Assembly: GCF_009763255.1 (NCBI RefSeq)
Contig: NZ_WSJB01000006.1
Span: forward strand, 1-64,000
Length of the DNA stretch: 64,000 nt
Source: Bordetella sp. 02P26C-1
GTDB lineage: Bacteria; Pseudomonadota; Gammaproteobacteria; Burkholderiales; Burkholderiaceae_B
Reading direction: 5' to 3'
The position numbers and the translations under genes were made by a program. Position 1 is the stretch's first letter, and each line of letters begins with the position of its first letter. This document shows, piece after piece, positions 1 through 9,205 of this stretch. The notes beneath the pieces are model-generated. The model was not told the origin of the DNA, did no database searches, and saw nothing but the letters and a program-made list of their open reading frames with translations.

Positions 1-1
1 C

Positions 2-883
2 ATGACGGCCGCATCCGCCAATGTGGCTCAGCCTGCGCCCGATACGCCCTCGGCCAAGATGCACTTGAGCCCCGTGGGACGCACGCTGCTGCCGCTGATC
101 GATGGGTTTCCGCAGGGCGCGGGGCCGGTGACGCAGGCGCAACCCTTGTTCGTCACCGCCGTGCTGTCCTTGCGCGCGCAGGCGGTCGCGGCCGCTGTGG
201 TCGAGCCCGCGGTGCGGGCAGAAGCGAGCAAGCCGGCCGCGAGCCCGGCCCCTGCCCCACCCAATGCGCCGGCGTCCATAGACAATGCGTCCGAAGCGAG
301 CTTTCTCAAGCCGCTTTCGTCCGCGCTGACTCAGGCCTTGATGGTCGTACTGAAGGGACAAATCGTTCAATCGGGTTTGTTCTATGAATCACATCTGTTA
401 AAGCAGCTACAAGCCGGCGCGGCCAAACTGACGCCCCTGGAGGATGAGCCCCAGCAGCAACGCCCCTTACCCAAAGCTGATGACCTCGAGGTACGTGAGG
501 AGTTGCGCCCGCTCGTGCGCCAGCAGCTCGACCTGCTCGCCGGCCAGCCTATTCAGTGGCAAGGACAGGTGTGGCCCGGCGCAACCATGCGGTGGGAAAT
601 TTTCGTACCGCCTCCCGAGCGCGACAACGACGCTCAAAGTCAGCCGGAAGCGGACACGGGAGATCGCGCTTGCAGCACGCGTATCGCCCTGGAATTGCCG
701 ACGCTGGGCGCGGTATCGGCCCGAATCCGAATCGCTGGCCCGCACGTCGATATTCACCTGGATGTGACCGACGAGGGCGCGATACTCGCAGAGCGTCTTT
801 CCACGCTGCGCGAAACGCTGGAATCCGCCGGAATGCGGCCGGGCGACATTACTCTTAAACGCGTGGATCATGACGACGCCTGA
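2..883 (+). CDS. FliK-like flagellar hook-length control protein (second copy)
   Basis: The 293-residue product has an Ala/Pro-rich middle (about residues 60-95) and a compact C-terminal domain from about residue 215 that resembles the FliK C-terminal export-switch domain. It overlaps the following FlhB-C-like gene by 14 bp. FliK switches the type III export gate from rod/hook to filament substrates by contacting the FlhB C-terminal domain, so the pairing fits. A second, clearer FliK lies at 7115-8542. The ATG is at base 2, so the window edge hides whether the frame opens further upstream. Confidence 0.6.
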   Translation: MTAASANVAQPAPDTPSAKMHLSPVGRTLLPLIDGFPQGAGPVTQAQPLFVTAVLSLRAQAVAAAVVEPAVRAEASKPAASPAPAPPNAPASIDNASEASFLKPLSSALTQALMVVLKGQIVQSGLFYESHLLKQLQAGAAKLTPLEDEPQQQRPLPKADDLEVREELRPLVRQQLDLLAGQPIQWQGQVWPGATMRWEIFVPPPERDNDAQSQPEADTGDRACSTRIALELPTLGAVSARIRIAGPHVDIHLDVTDEGAILAERLSTLRETLESAGMRPGDITLKRVDHDDA

Positions 884-1148
884 CCGACGAAAAGCAGTCG
901 CCCTGCAATATGAAGCGGGACAAGCCGCGCCCAAGACCATCGCCAAAGGCAATGGCGCCGTGGCCGAAAGCATCATCCGCATTGCGCGCGATAACGGCGT
1001 GTTCGTGCATCAGTCCCCGGAATTGGTCAGCTTGCTGATGCAGCTGGATCTGGACCAGCAAATACCAGAATCTCTCTATGCCGTCATCGCGGAGCTGTTG
1101 GCCTGGGTTTATGCCATCGACGCCCAGCAAGAGCGGCAGGAGGATTAG
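870..1148 (+). CDS. Free-standing FlhB C-terminal-domain protein (FlhX-like)
   Basis: The 92-residue protein matches only the cytoplasmic tail of FlhB/YscU. It begins at the segment that follows the NPTH autocleavage site in full-length FlhB (AVALQY), then shows the APKTIAKG and IPESLYAVIAELLAWVY blocks. The four FlhB membrane helices and the NPTH motif are absent. In other bacteria such stand-alone proteins can substitute for the cleaved FlhB C-terminal fragment. The start overlaps the FliK-like gene, suggesting translational coupling and a joint role in export specificity switching. A full-length flhB is not in this window. Confidence 0.8.
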   Translation: MTTPDRRKAVALQYEAGQAAPKTIAKGNGAVAESIIRIARDNGVFVHQSPELVSLLMQLDLDQQIPESLYAVIAELLAWVYAIDAQQERQED

Positions 1149-1234
1149 ACAACCGGTCTGTCCGCCAGAGCCGTCCTGGCGTGATCAACCGGGGCCATGC
1201 CAGAAGCCATGGGCGTAACGTTGGACGCGATGCC

Positions 1235-1576
1235 TTACAGCGGCATACTGGCGATCGTTTGATACGCCGACACCAGCTTGTTTCTGACCTGAACCAACGA
1301 TTGAAAGCCCAGACTGGCCTTTTGCATATCGATCATCACGTCGTTCAAGGTCACGCCGGGCGTACCCAGCTCGAAGTGGCGCGCTTGCGTCGTGGCGTGA
1401 TTCTGCGCGGCGGACACGCGTTCGACAGCCAGTTTGAATTCGGCCGCAAAGCCCGGTGCCGCGGCGCCGGTCACATCGTCAGTGCGCTGCATGGATGGCG
1501 GGCGCGGCGCGGCCATGGAGGCCACTTGATTCATCTGGGAAAGGACAGACTGGATTGAGGCGATCGGAGCAGACAT
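1235..1576 (-). CDS. fliE: Flagellar hook-basal body protein FliE
   Basis: The 113-residue product carries the FliE C-terminal pattern: LGTPGVTLNDVMIDMQKASL followed by FQSLVQVRNKLVSAYQ. FliE is the small adaptor between the MS ring and the proximal rod and is an early export substrate. The start is set at the ATG reading MSAPIASI; an upstream in-frame ATG at 1642 would add 22 residues unlike FliE. It is transcribed divergently from fliF, as in many proteobacteria. Confidence 0.95.
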   Translation of the reverse strand: MSAPIASIQSVLSQMNQVASMAAPRPPSMQRTDDVTGAAAPGFAAEFKLAVERVSAAQNHATTQARHFELGTPGVTLNDVMIDMQKASLGFQSLVQVRNKLVSAYQTIASMPL

Positions 1577-1879
1577 ATCCAATTTAGCGGTTCGGAGACA
1601 GCCTGCACTGTAATACCGGTGCGTGTTTTCCATTGCGTTCAACAGCCCGGGAAAGTGCGCCTTCTTCTAGCTTTTATCCGTTTCATCCACTCGCCGCGGC
1701 GATTTTGGCGACGGCGAGAGAAAGGCATGAAAAGGCACTAAAAAGCCGCTTTACTCCGGCCTTGGGAAATCAGACCGCCACCGCATAATGCCCGCTCACT
1801 GACCACCGCTGTGCAGTATGTCTGACCCCACCCAGAATTTGAACTCGGCCATTGGCGCCCCCGGCCGCGGGAGCGCACG
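1577..1879. promoter_or_regulatory. Divergent intergenic region between fliE and fliF
   Basis: These 303 bases must hold the promoters for fliE (reverse) and the fliF operon (forward). I could not recognise a sigma-28 or clear FlhDC box here. A 21-codon reading frame begins at ATG 1818 and ends at TGA 1881-1883, overlapping the fliF start in an ATGA arrangement. Otherwise the stretch is moderately AT-richer than its surroundings, with no visible gene. Confidence 0.5.
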
Positions 1880-3466
1880 ATGAGTCGTTTCCAGGAACTG
1901 ACTGAACGTTTTCCCGTCCTCAAGCGGGTGGCGGATCTGTCTCGGCCCGTGCAGCTGGCCGGCGCGTCGGCGTTGGTGGCCCTCGTTGTGGGCGCGGCGA
2001 TCGCGTTCAGTTCGCCTGACTATAAGGTACTGTTCTCCAACCTGGGCGATAAGGACGGAGGCGCGATCGTATCCGCCCTGGACAAGCTGCAGGTCCCGCA
2101 TCGGTTCTCGGACAACGGTGGCGCCATACTCGTGCCGGCCGATAAAGTGCATGAAGCGCGCATGAAGCTCGCCGAGCAAGGCCTGCCGCAGGGCGGCAAT
2201 GTCGGCTTCGAGCTCATGGAAAGCCCGAAGTTCGGCGCCAGCCAGTTCGCAGAGCAGGTGACTTATCAACGCGCCATCGAAGGCGAACTGGCCCGCTCAA
2301 TCGAGGCCATGACCTCGGTTGAGACGACGCGCGTGCATTTGGCGATCCCCAAGCAAACGCTCTTTGTTCGCGAACGCAAGCAGCCGACCGCGTCGGTACT
2401 GCTCACGCTGTCTCCAGGCCGTATGCTGGGCGATGGCCAAATTGCCGCCATCGCCTGGCTGGTAGCCTCGAGCGTGCCGGATCTGACGCCAGAGAATGTC
2501 TCGATCGTCGATCAAACCGGCCGCCTACTGTCGTCCAAGGCATCACTAGGAGGCTTGGGCGCCAACGAGACGCATCTGCGCTATACCAGCGAACTGGAAC
2601 AGCGCACCGCGTCGCGCGTGCTGTCGATCCTCACGCCTATCGTGGGCGCGGGCAACGTTCACACCGAGGTCAGCGCATTGTTGGACTTCAGCGTGCGCGA
2701 GCAGACGTCCGAAACCTATCGCCCCAATCAAAAGCCTGAACTCGCCGCCGTTCGCAGCGAGCAGACCAACAATTCGGCACAGCGTGGCGTGCTGCCCGCC
2801 ATGGGCGTGCCCGGCGCGTTGGCCAATGAACCGCCGCCCGCACCCGCGGCCGCTGTCGTGGCGCCGCAGAATCAGCAAAACGCGGACACGCAAGAGCGTG
2901 GGCCTAGCAGTACCAATATGAGCTCGACCGTCAATTACGAGGTCGACCGCACCATCAGCCACATCAAGGAATCCGTCGGTCAAATCAAACGCCTGTCGGT
3001 AGCCGTCGTCGTGAACTATCGCACCGACGAAGAAGGCAAGCTGCAACCGCTGGACGCCACCGAGATCGAGCAAATCCAGCATCTGGTCAAAGAAGCTATC
3101 GGTTATTCCGAGACGCGCGGCGACACGCTGAAGGTCGCGAATGTTCCGTTCAATAACGTAGAGCCCGCGCTGCCGGTTTGGAAAGACCCGTTCTATCTGG
3201 ATCTGGCTCGCACCGCCGCGCAATACCTGGCCCTGGCGCTGTTGCTGGCGTTCCTGTGGTTCAAGATCGTCAAGCCGCTCATGCGCGCTCGTGACGAGGA
3301 AATCGCCCCCTTGCCCGCGGTCGAGATCACCCCCGCGCCCGCAGAGACCCAAAAACAGATCGACTCGTATGAGGACAATCTGAACGCTATCCGCGAAATC
3401 GCCAAGCAAGATCCCCGCGCGGTCAGCATGGTGATCCGCAACTGGATCAATGACAATGATGAGTAA
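1880..3466 (+). CDS. fliF: Flagellar MS-ring protein FliF
   Basis: The 528-residue inner-membrane protein forms the MS ring that carries the rod, the export gate and the C-ring. It has a transmembrane helix near residues 26-46, the YscJ/FliF ring-building domains (SPDYKVLFSNL onward, about residues 47-220), a Pro/Ala-rich loop near 310-335, a second helix near 445-462, and a cytoplasmic FliG-binding tail. It is slightly shorter than the usual 550-570 residues, the difference being at the N-terminus. It heads the fliF-to-fliR operon and overlaps fliG. Confidence 0.97.
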   Translation: MSRFQELTERFPVLKRVADLSRPVQLAGASALVALVVGAAIAFSSPDYKVLFSNLGDKDGGAIVSALDKLQVPHRFSDNGGAILVPADKVHEARMKLAEQGLPQGGNVGFELMESPKFGASQFAEQVTYQRAIEGELARSIEAMTSVETTRVHLAIPKQTLFVRERKQPTASVLLTLSPGRMLGDGQIAAIAWLVASSVPDLTPENVSIVDQTGRLLSSKASLGGLGANETHLRYTSELEQRTASRVLSILTPIVGAGNVHTEVSALLDFSVREQTSETYRPNQKPELAAVRSEQTNNSAQRGVLPAMGVPGALANEPPPAPAAAVVAPQNQQNADTQERGPSSTNMSSTVNYEVDRTISHIKESVGQIKRLSVAVVVNYRTDEEGKLQPLDATEIEQIQHLVKEAIGYSETRGDTLKVANVPFNNVEPALPVWKDPFYLDLARTAAQYLALALLLAFLWFKIVKPLMRARDEEIAPLPAVEITPAPAETQKQIDSYEDNLNAIREIAKQDPRAVSMVIRNWINDNDE

Positions 3467-4457
3467 GTCCGACTCGCTAAGGAAAGCCGCCATTCTGATG
3501 GTGGCGCTGGGAGAAGAATGCGCGGCCGAGGTGGTCAAACATCTCAATAGCGACGAGGTGCAGCGCCTGGGCACGGCCATGGCCACCATGAAGCAAGTCA
3601 CGCGCTCGGAAGTCAATCAAGTTATGGAAGAGTTCCGTACCGACGCGGAACAGTTCCTGTCGGTGAGCCTGGGATCGGCAAGCTACATCCGCGACATCCT
3701 GACGCGCGCCATGGGGCCGGATCGCGCCGCCGGCATTCTGGAAGACATTCTGGAAAGCGGCAATGCGGTCAACGGCATCGACGCGCTCAATTCGCTGGAG
3801 CCAACCGCGATCGTGGAGCTGATCAGCGAGGAACATCCGCAGATCATCGCCACCATCCTCGTGCACCTGGACCGGGACCGCGCCTCGGGCGTGCTGACCT
3901 TGCTGTCCGAGCGTTTGCGCAACGACGTGATCCTGCGGATCGCGACCTTTGGTGGCGTGCAGCCTTCGGCCCTGTATGAGCTGACGGACGTCTTGAACGG
4001 CGTTCTCTCGGGCCAGAGCGCCAAGCGCAGCAAGCTGGGCGGTGTACGCACCGCAGCGGAGATCCTCAATGCCATGAACGGCACCGAGGAAGCCAAGGTG
4101 TTGGCCGTACTGCGCGAACGCGATGCGGAGCTGGCGCAGCGCATCCAGGACGAGATGTTCGTGTTCGACAACCTCGCCGATCTGGAAGACGCCGCGATCC
4201 AAATGATTCTGCGCGACGTGGATGGCTCCATCTGGCCCATCGCGCTCAAGGGTGCCAAGGAAGAGGTCGTCAATCGCATCCTGGGCAATATGTCCCTGCG
4301 TCAGGCGCAAATGATTCGCGAAGACCTGGCAGAACAAGGGCCGATCCGCCTGTCCATCGTCGAGGCAGAGCAGAAGAAGGTTCTGGAAGTCGCGCGCCGC
4401 CTCGCCGACGAGGGCAAGATCCTGCTGCACAGCGCGGGAGACGATTCGTATGTATAA
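3450..4457 (+). CDS. fliG: Flagellar motor switch protein FliG
   Basis: The 335-residue protein is the C-ring subunit that contacts the stator and transmits torque. It shows the conserved N-terminal SLRKAAILMVALGEE, the middle-domain EHPQ motif (SEEHPQIIATILVHL) and a C-terminal charged helix region. Three in-frame ATGs lie close together (3450, 3456, 3459), all inside the end of fliF; the last, giving MSKSDSLRK, is equally plausible. The end overlaps fliH by 8 bp. Confidence 0.97.
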   Translation: MTMMSKSDSLRKAAILMVALGEECAAEVVKHLNSDEVQRLGTAMATMKQVTRSEVNQVMEEFRTDAEQFLSVSLGSASYIRDILTRAMGPDRAAGILEDILESGNAVNGIDALNSLEPTAIVELISEEHPQIIATILVHLDRDRASGVLTLLSERLRNDVILRIATFGGVQPSALYELTDVLNGVLSGQSAKRSKLGGVRTAAEILNAMNGTEEAKVLAVLRERDAELAQRIQDEMFVFDNLADLEDAAIQMILRDVDGSIWPIALKGAKEEVVNRILGNMSLRQAQMIREDLAEQGPIRLSIVEAEQKKVLEVARRLADEGKILLHSAGDDSYV

Positions 4458-5223
4458 GCGTCCCACGCCTCTTTTTAAACCCGTCACGCCACCGCCGACC
4501 GTGTTGTCTGACCGGTCGATCGACTGGTCGCGCTGGACCATGGCGCCGATTGCGCGCCACGAGGAAGAGGCCGAACGCGCCGAGCAAGCCCGTGACCACG
4601 AGCTTGAACAGCAAGCGATCCGTCAGCGTGAGCAAGAGGATGAGCTGGCACGGCTACGCGAACAAGCTCGCCAGGAAGGCTACGCCGCCGGGCGGGAGCA
4701 AGGCCTAGCCGAGGGGCGCGAGCAAGGCCGTGCCGAGGGTCACGCCGAAGGCTATGCCGCCGGCATGGCAAGCGCTACCGATATTCAGCAGCAAACCGCG
4801 CAACAGCTGATGGCCCTGTTGGACGCAGCCCAGCAGGAAATCGTAGACCTGCGCGAGGAAATCGGCCAGTCGTTGATCGCAATGGGCGTGCGTATCGCAA
4901 GCCATATCGTCGGTGTGCAGCTGGCTGATCCGGGTCCCAGTCTGCTGGCCGCCGTGCGTCACATACTGGCCCAGCACGAAGGGTGCAACGGCACCATCAC
5001 CTTTTACCTGAACGAAGCCGACCTTGCGCTACTGCGCCCGCTCGTTCAATCCGAACAAGGCGAGATGCAGGTGCGTCTGGTTGCCGCCGCCGATTTGAGT
5101 CGCGGCGACATCAAGGCGCGTACTGCTTATGGCGATATCGACGCCACGCTGAAAACCCGCTGGGATGCCGCCATGGCGTCCATCGGGCTGCAAGCGCCCC
5201 CGCCTGCTATTGACGCCGCATGA
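4450..5223 (+). CDS. fliH: Flagellar export ATPase regulator FliH
   Basis: The 257-residue protein is the peripheral stalk-like dimer that binds and regulates the ATPase FliI. It has a Glu/Arg/Gln-rich coiled coil (about residues 38-78) followed by a run of GxxxG repeats ([17 protein letters not shown] and on), the family hallmark, then a globular C-terminal domain that binds FliI. It overlaps fliG at its start and fliI at its end, pointing to coupled translation. Confidence 0.93.
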   Translation: MYKRPTPLFKPVTPPPTVLSDRSIDWSRWTMAPIARHEEEAERAEQARDHELEQQAIRQREQEDELARLREQARQEGYAAGREQGLAEGREQGRAEGHAEGYAAGMASATDIQQQTAQQLMALLDAAQQEIVDLREEIGQSLIAMGVRIASHIVGVQLADPGPSLLAAVRHILAQHEGCNGTITFYLNEADLALLRPLVQSEQGEMQVRLVAAADLSRGDIKARTAYGDIDATLKTRWDAAMASIGLQAPPPAIDAA

Positions 5224-6659
5224 TGACCGGGCAGCCAGTCAGCACCCTGGCACGTTGGCAGGCGCAGCTGAGCCTGGCGGCCGATCGCGTAGAGAAAACG
5301 CCGTTGTCCCGGGCGACCGGACGCATCACCAAGGCTACCGGCCTGATACTGGAAGCCACGGGGCTCGAACTGGCGGTCGGCGCCACCTGTAAAGTGGAGA
5401 TGGGCCCGGATCAATGGATCCTGGCCGAGGTAGTGGGTTTTCACGACGAGACGCTGTACTTGATGCCGCAAGCCAATATCGCCGGTTTGCCTAAGAAAAG
5501 CCGCGTCATGCTGGCAGATTCCGCGCTGTCGCCGCGCGTGCCCTTGCCGGACACGGATCAGCCCGCGCCCGCCTCCGCGCCCGACCGTGGACAGGCGCTG
5601 CCCGTGGGCTGGTCGCTGCTGGGCCGCGTGGTCGATGCCAATGGCAAGCCGCTGGATGGTCTGGGCCTTTTCGATCAGGCGCAGGCGGCCTCGCTTAGCG
5701 CCGAGACGATCAATCCGCTCGATCGGGCACCGATCTCCTCCGTGCTCGACGTCGGGGTACGGGCGATTAATGGTCTTTTGACGGTTGGTCTGGGCCAGCG
5801 TATGGGTCTGTTTGCAGGCTCGGGCGTGGGCAAATCGGTGTTGCTGGGCATGATGGCCCGGTATACGAAGGCCGATGTGGTGGTGGTCGGCCTGATCGGC
5901 GAACGGGGCCGCGAGGTCAAGGAGTTCATCGAACAAAACCTGGGCAAAGACGGGTTGGCCCGCTCGGTCGTCGTCGCCGCGCCCGCCGACGTGTCGCCCC
6001 TGCTGCGCCTGCAAGGCGCGGTGTATGCCACGCGCTTAGCGGAGTTTTTCCGTGACGAAGGCAAAAATGTTCTGCTCATCATGGATTCGCTTACCCGCTA
6101 CGCGATGGCGCAGCGCGAGATCGCGCTGGCGATCGGTGAGCCGCCCGCGACCAAGGGCTATCCTCCATCGGTATTCGCCAAGCTGCCCGCCCTGGTAGAG
6201 CGCACCGGGATGGGTGCGAGCGTCAACGGTCGCCCGGCGGGTTCGATTACCGCGTTCTATACCGTCCTGACCGAAGGCGACGACCAGCAGGACCCGATCG
6301 CCGATTCCGCGCGCGCCATTCTGGATGGTCATATCGTGCTGTCGCGCAGTTTGGCGGAATCGGGCCATTACCCCGCCATCGACATCGAGGCATCGATCTC
6401 GCGCGTGATGTTCGCCATCGTGCAGAAGGAACAGTTCAAACACGTCCACCGGTTCAAGCAACTGTTTTCCAGCTATCAGCGCAACCGCGATCTGGTGGCC
6501 GTGGGTGCCTACGTGCCCGGCAGCGATGCGCAGATCGACATGGCGATCGAGAAATATCCGTTCCTGGAGGCCTACCTGCGTCAGGACATCGACGAGCGGG
6601 TATCGGCCGACCAAGCCGCGCGTGAGCTGGCCAGCTTGTTTGCGGGAGTTCAACGATGA
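5220..6659 (+). CDS. fliI: Flagellum-specific ATPase FliI
   Basis: The 479-residue protein is the ATPase of the flagellar type III export apparatus, related to F1-ATPase beta. The Walker A motif is GSGVGKS at about residues 200-206. The Walker B region is [18 protein letters not shown], followed by the family signature [18 protein letters not shown]. Length is slightly above the usual 440-460 residues. It overlaps fliH and fliJ by 4 bp each. Confidence 0.98.
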   Translation: MMTGQPVSTLARWQAQLSLAADRVEKTPLSRATGRITKATGLILEATGLELAVGATCKVEMGPDQWILAEVVGFHDETLYLMPQANIAGLPKKSRVMLADSALSPRVPLPDTDQPAPASAPDRGQALPVGWSLLGRVVDANGKPLDGLGLFDQAQAASLSAETINPLDRAPISSVLDVGVRAINGLLTVGLGQRMGLFAGSGVGKSVLLGMMARYTKADVVVVGLIGERGREVKEFIEQNLGKDGLARSVVVAAPADVSPLLRLQGAVYATRLAEFFRDEGKNVLLIMDSLTRYAMAQREIALAIGEPPATKGYPPSVFAKLPALVERTGMGASVNGRPAGSITAFYTVLTEGDDQQDPIADSARAILDGHIVLSRSLAESGHYPAIDIEASISRVMFAIVQKEQFKHVHRFKQLFSSYQRNRDLVAVGAYVPGSDAQIDMAIEKYPFLEAYLRQDIDERVSADQAARELASLFAGVQR

Positions 6660-7102
6660 GTCAGGCGGTACCCTTTCAGATCTTGCATGACCTGGCGCAG
6701 AAAGCCATGGATGAGGCCTTCAAGGCAATCGGCCAGGCGATGGCCCGCCAGCGCTCGGCTGAAGAACAGCTGATCAAACTGCAGGAATACCGGCACGATT
6801 ACTTGCGCAACCTGCAGCAGGCCATGCATGACGGCATCACGTCGTCCCAGTGCCAGAACACGCAGCGCTTTATCTCCACGCTGGACGACGCAATCGCCAA
6901 ACAGTCCGGCGTGCTGGGTCAGATCCAGAAGCAGGTCGCGCAGGCGCGCGAGCGCTGGATGACCGAGCGGCGCAAGGTGGCGTCGATGCAGGCGCTCATC
7001 GAGCGCGACGCGAAACGTCAAATTCTGGTGCAAGCCAAGCTCGAACAAAAAGCCAACGACGAGTATGCAGCCCGCTCGCATCGTCGCCTACAACTCGCAT
7101 AA
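6656..7102 (+). CDS. fliJ: Flagellar export chaperone-like protein FliJ
   Basis: The 148-residue protein is almost entirely predicted coiled coil, rich in Gln, Arg, Ala and Glu, with the [16 protein letters not shown] segment typical of FliJ. FliJ is the central stalk of the FliI hexamer and links ATP hydrolysis to the export gate. Identification rests on position (4-bp overlap after fliI, before fliK) and on the coiled-coil character. Confidence 0.93.
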   Translation: MSQAVPFQILHDLAQKAMDEAFKAIGQAMARQRSAEEQLIKLQEYRHDYLRNLQQAMHDGITSSQCQNTQRFISTLDDAIAKQSGVLGQIQKQVAQARERWMTERRKVASMQALIERDAKRQILVQAKLEQKANDEYAARSHRRLQLA

Positions 7103-7114
7103 CTCCACGCAACC

Positions 7115-8542
7115 ATGACCACTGTCTCTCCTCCCCTAGCGGTTGTCCCGAACGCCCCTGCGGCGTCGCCTTCGCACACGGGCAATCATGCAGATGCGAG
7201 TCACTATGGGTTTACTCAGCTCTTTGACCAATTGCGTGTACGACAAGACGATGCGAATGCCGCGCGGCAAAGCGAGCGCGGCAATGAGGACAACGCTGAG
7301 GACCCCGCTTTGACTGCCGCTGAAATCGCTGACGGCGCGGAGTTTGTAGAAGTGGCAGACGACGCCATACCCGAATTCGCGTCCGAGCAACAGGATGAAG
7401 CCGATGTCTCGGCGGCCGTCAACTTGACTGCCGTTATGGGGCCTGGTGAGGCCCAAATAGCAGGTGGACGCGAGCTACCCGCCCCTGCCACGACACTGTT
7501 GGACACGGCTCAAAGCAGGAACGCCGACGGCCGCTGGTCACCGGACGCACCGCATAAACCGGCTATCGACAACGCTCAATGGAACCTGACGACGACGGCA
7601 TCGGGCTTATCCGAGAGCGCTCTCCAAAACGCTGGCCAATCACCTTCCGCGCACCCACCTCAGACCCAGGCGCTCGCGACTGACCCGATGTCAGCCGCAT
7701 CCGAGTTGCCTCTGGGTCCGGCTGTGACCGGATTCCTTCATCAGACACAGCGAGAGCTTCGTCCTAATGAAACCCTCGCGCGTACGGTCAAAGCCGCCAA
7801 GCAGCTCGGGCGCCAACTGCCCGCCGACGGCATATCCGCCAGGGCAATCCGACAAGACCCCGACACGCCCAAACTGGATCTCCGGACGCAGAACTTTGTC
7901 AACACACTGGAAGCTTCCGTCGCGTTGAACCGGAATTTTGCGCGGAACACGGCCGCCGAGCAGAGCGCCGTCGCGCCAGCGGCCGCGTCCATGGCAAACG
8001 CGGATCTGGCCTCCGCGGCGACAGCCATGGCGAGCCAACCGGCCACGAGCAATGTCTTCGGCACGCCCTCTCAAGTCGCCTATCTTGGCGTGAACACCCC
8101 GGTGCTCCATCCCGCCTGGGCGCAAGCCATGAGCCAGCAGGTGCTCGCTTTCTTGAAAATGGACGAATCGGGCAACCAAATCGCCCAACTGCGCCTGGAT
8201 CCGCCCGAGCTTGGGCCGCTGCGAGTCGCGATCGCGATTAAGGACGGTGTCGCCACGGCGAACTTTGTCTGCGCCAACTCGGCCGTGCGCTCGGCCGTGG
8301 AGCAGGCGCTGCCCGAGCTCGCATCTCAGTTACAGGACGCAGGCCTGTCGTTGGGCCAATCCAGTGTGGGCGAACATGAGTCTCGCGAATATGCGGATGC
8401 ACAGGGATCGTCCGGCGGAGAGGCTAACGGGGCGCCTACGGACAAGCGGCCCAATGGCGTGGCAAACGCCTCCGTCGACGACCTGACGCCAACACACTCG
8501 GCCAAACGCCAGGCCCTCGGGCTGATCAATGCCTACGCCTAG
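7115..8542 (+). CDS. fliK: Flagellar hook-length control protein FliK
   Basis: The 475-residue protein is the secreted molecular ruler that measures the hook and triggers the substrate switch. Most of the protein is low-complexity Ala/Ser/Gln-rich linker. The conserved C-terminal domain holds the family core LRLDPPELGPLRVAIAIKDG (about residues 356-375), followed by AVEQALPELASQLQDAGL. The start is 12 bp after fliJ. A second FliK-like gene lies at 2-883. Confidence 0.93.
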   Translation: MTTVSPPLAVVPNAPAASPSHTGNHADASHYGFTQLFDQLRVRQDDANAARQSERGNEDNAEDPALTAAEIADGAEFVEVADDAIPEFASEQQDEADVSAAVNLTAVMGPGEAQIAGGRELPAPATTLLDTAQSRNADGRWSPDAPHKPAIDNAQWNLTTTASGLSESALQNAGQSPSAHPPQTQALATDPMSAASELPLGPAVTGFLHQTQRELRPNETLARTVKAAKQLGRQLPADGISARAIRQDPDTPKLDLRTQNFVNTLEASVALNRNFARNTAAEQSAVAPAAASMANADLASAATAMASQPATSNVFGTPSQVAYLGVNTPVLHPAWAQAMSQQVLAFLKMDESGNQIAQLRLDPPELGPLRVAIAIKDGVATANFVCANSAVRSAVEQALPELASQLQDAGLSLGQSSVGEHESREYADAQGSSGGEANGAPTDKRPNGVANASVDDLTPTHSAKRQALGLINAYA

Positions 8543-8710
8543 GGACGGCTAGCGACGACCAAGCCCGCGCTGGCAACGCGTTAGACCGCCCAGGCAAACG
8601 CCAAAGAAAGGGAGTTTTTCCGGCGTTTTTCCCGTCCATACAAATACCTGGCTTCATTCACAATGCACACCATCGAATGAAACCATTCACCTTTCCGCCA
8701 CGTTAGCCGT
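8543..8710. promoter_or_regulatory. fliK-fliL gap, probable internal promoter region
   Basis: These 168 bases separate two otherwise tightly packed halves of the operon and are much longer than the neighbouring gaps. They contain a short tandem-like repeat with TTTTTCC at 8615-8621 and again at 8626-8632, and no open gene. In enteric bacteria fliL starts its own transcription unit, so a promoter here is likely. I found no clear sigma-28 or FlhDC element. Confidence 0.35.
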
Positions 8711-9202
8711 ATGGACAAAGAGAAGAAATCAGCAGGATTTGGCAAGACACTGATGGTCGCACTGGTCGGCCTGTGCGTCGGTGCTGGTGGCTTCTGGTTC
8801 TATACGCAAAGCAACGCCAAGCCGATCGCCGCGCTGTTTGAAACCAGCGCGAAACCCGTGGAAGAGGCCGCGCCTGCCCTGCAGTACGAGCCGATCTTTC
8901 TAGACATCGATCCGTTTACCGTGACGCTACGCAATAGCATGGAGTCGCGCGTGGTCTATACCAGCATGACGCTGCGTATCGCCGACGAAAACAGCAAAAC
9001 GCGTCTGATGAAGTATTTGCCCGTGGTGCGTAGCCGCATTCTGACCGAGCTGAACAACATGGACCCCTCGGCGTTGAGCGACCGCGCCGAGCTGGACAAG
9101 CTGCGCGAGCGCATCAAAGTCACCGTGGCCGCGCCGATCTCGCCGGAACCGAATCCGCAACGTGTTGACGAGGTGCTGCTCACGTCGTTCATGGTGCAGT
9201 AA
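8711..9202 (+). CDS. fliL: Flagellar basal body-associated protein FliL
   Basis: The 163-residue single-pass inner-membrane protein has a short cytoplasmic Lys-rich N-terminus, a transmembrane helix around residues 12-31 and a periplasmic FliL domain with the FLDIDPFTVTL and RSRILTELNNM segments. FliL surrounds the stator units and supports torque at high load. It stands 3 bp before fliM. Confidence 0.95.
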   Translation: MDKEKKSAGFGKTLMVALVGLCVGAGGFWFYTQSNAKPIAALFETSAKPVEEAAPALQYEPIFLDIDPFTVTLRNSMESRVVYTSMTLRIADENSKTRLMKYLPVVRSRILTELNNMDPSALSDRAELDKLRERIKVTVAAPISPEPNPQRVDEVLLTSFMVQ

Positions 9203-9205
9203 TCC

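Noticed and set aside
2546-4541. Long reverse-strand open frames opposite fliF and fliG (about 350 residues each)
   Set aside because: They lie fully antisense to strongly conserved fliF and fliG, have composition typical of GC-rich shadow frames, and resemble no family I know.
4670-4770. Repetitive DNA in fliH resembling a short tandem repeat
   Set aside because: It is explained by the GxxxG protein repeats of FliH and its biased codons; it is not a CRISPR or mobile repeat.
8611-8636. Tandem-like TTTTTCC repeats between fliK and fliL as a terminator
   Set aside because: No stable hairpin precedes the T-runs, so I kept it only as part of a probable promoter gap.
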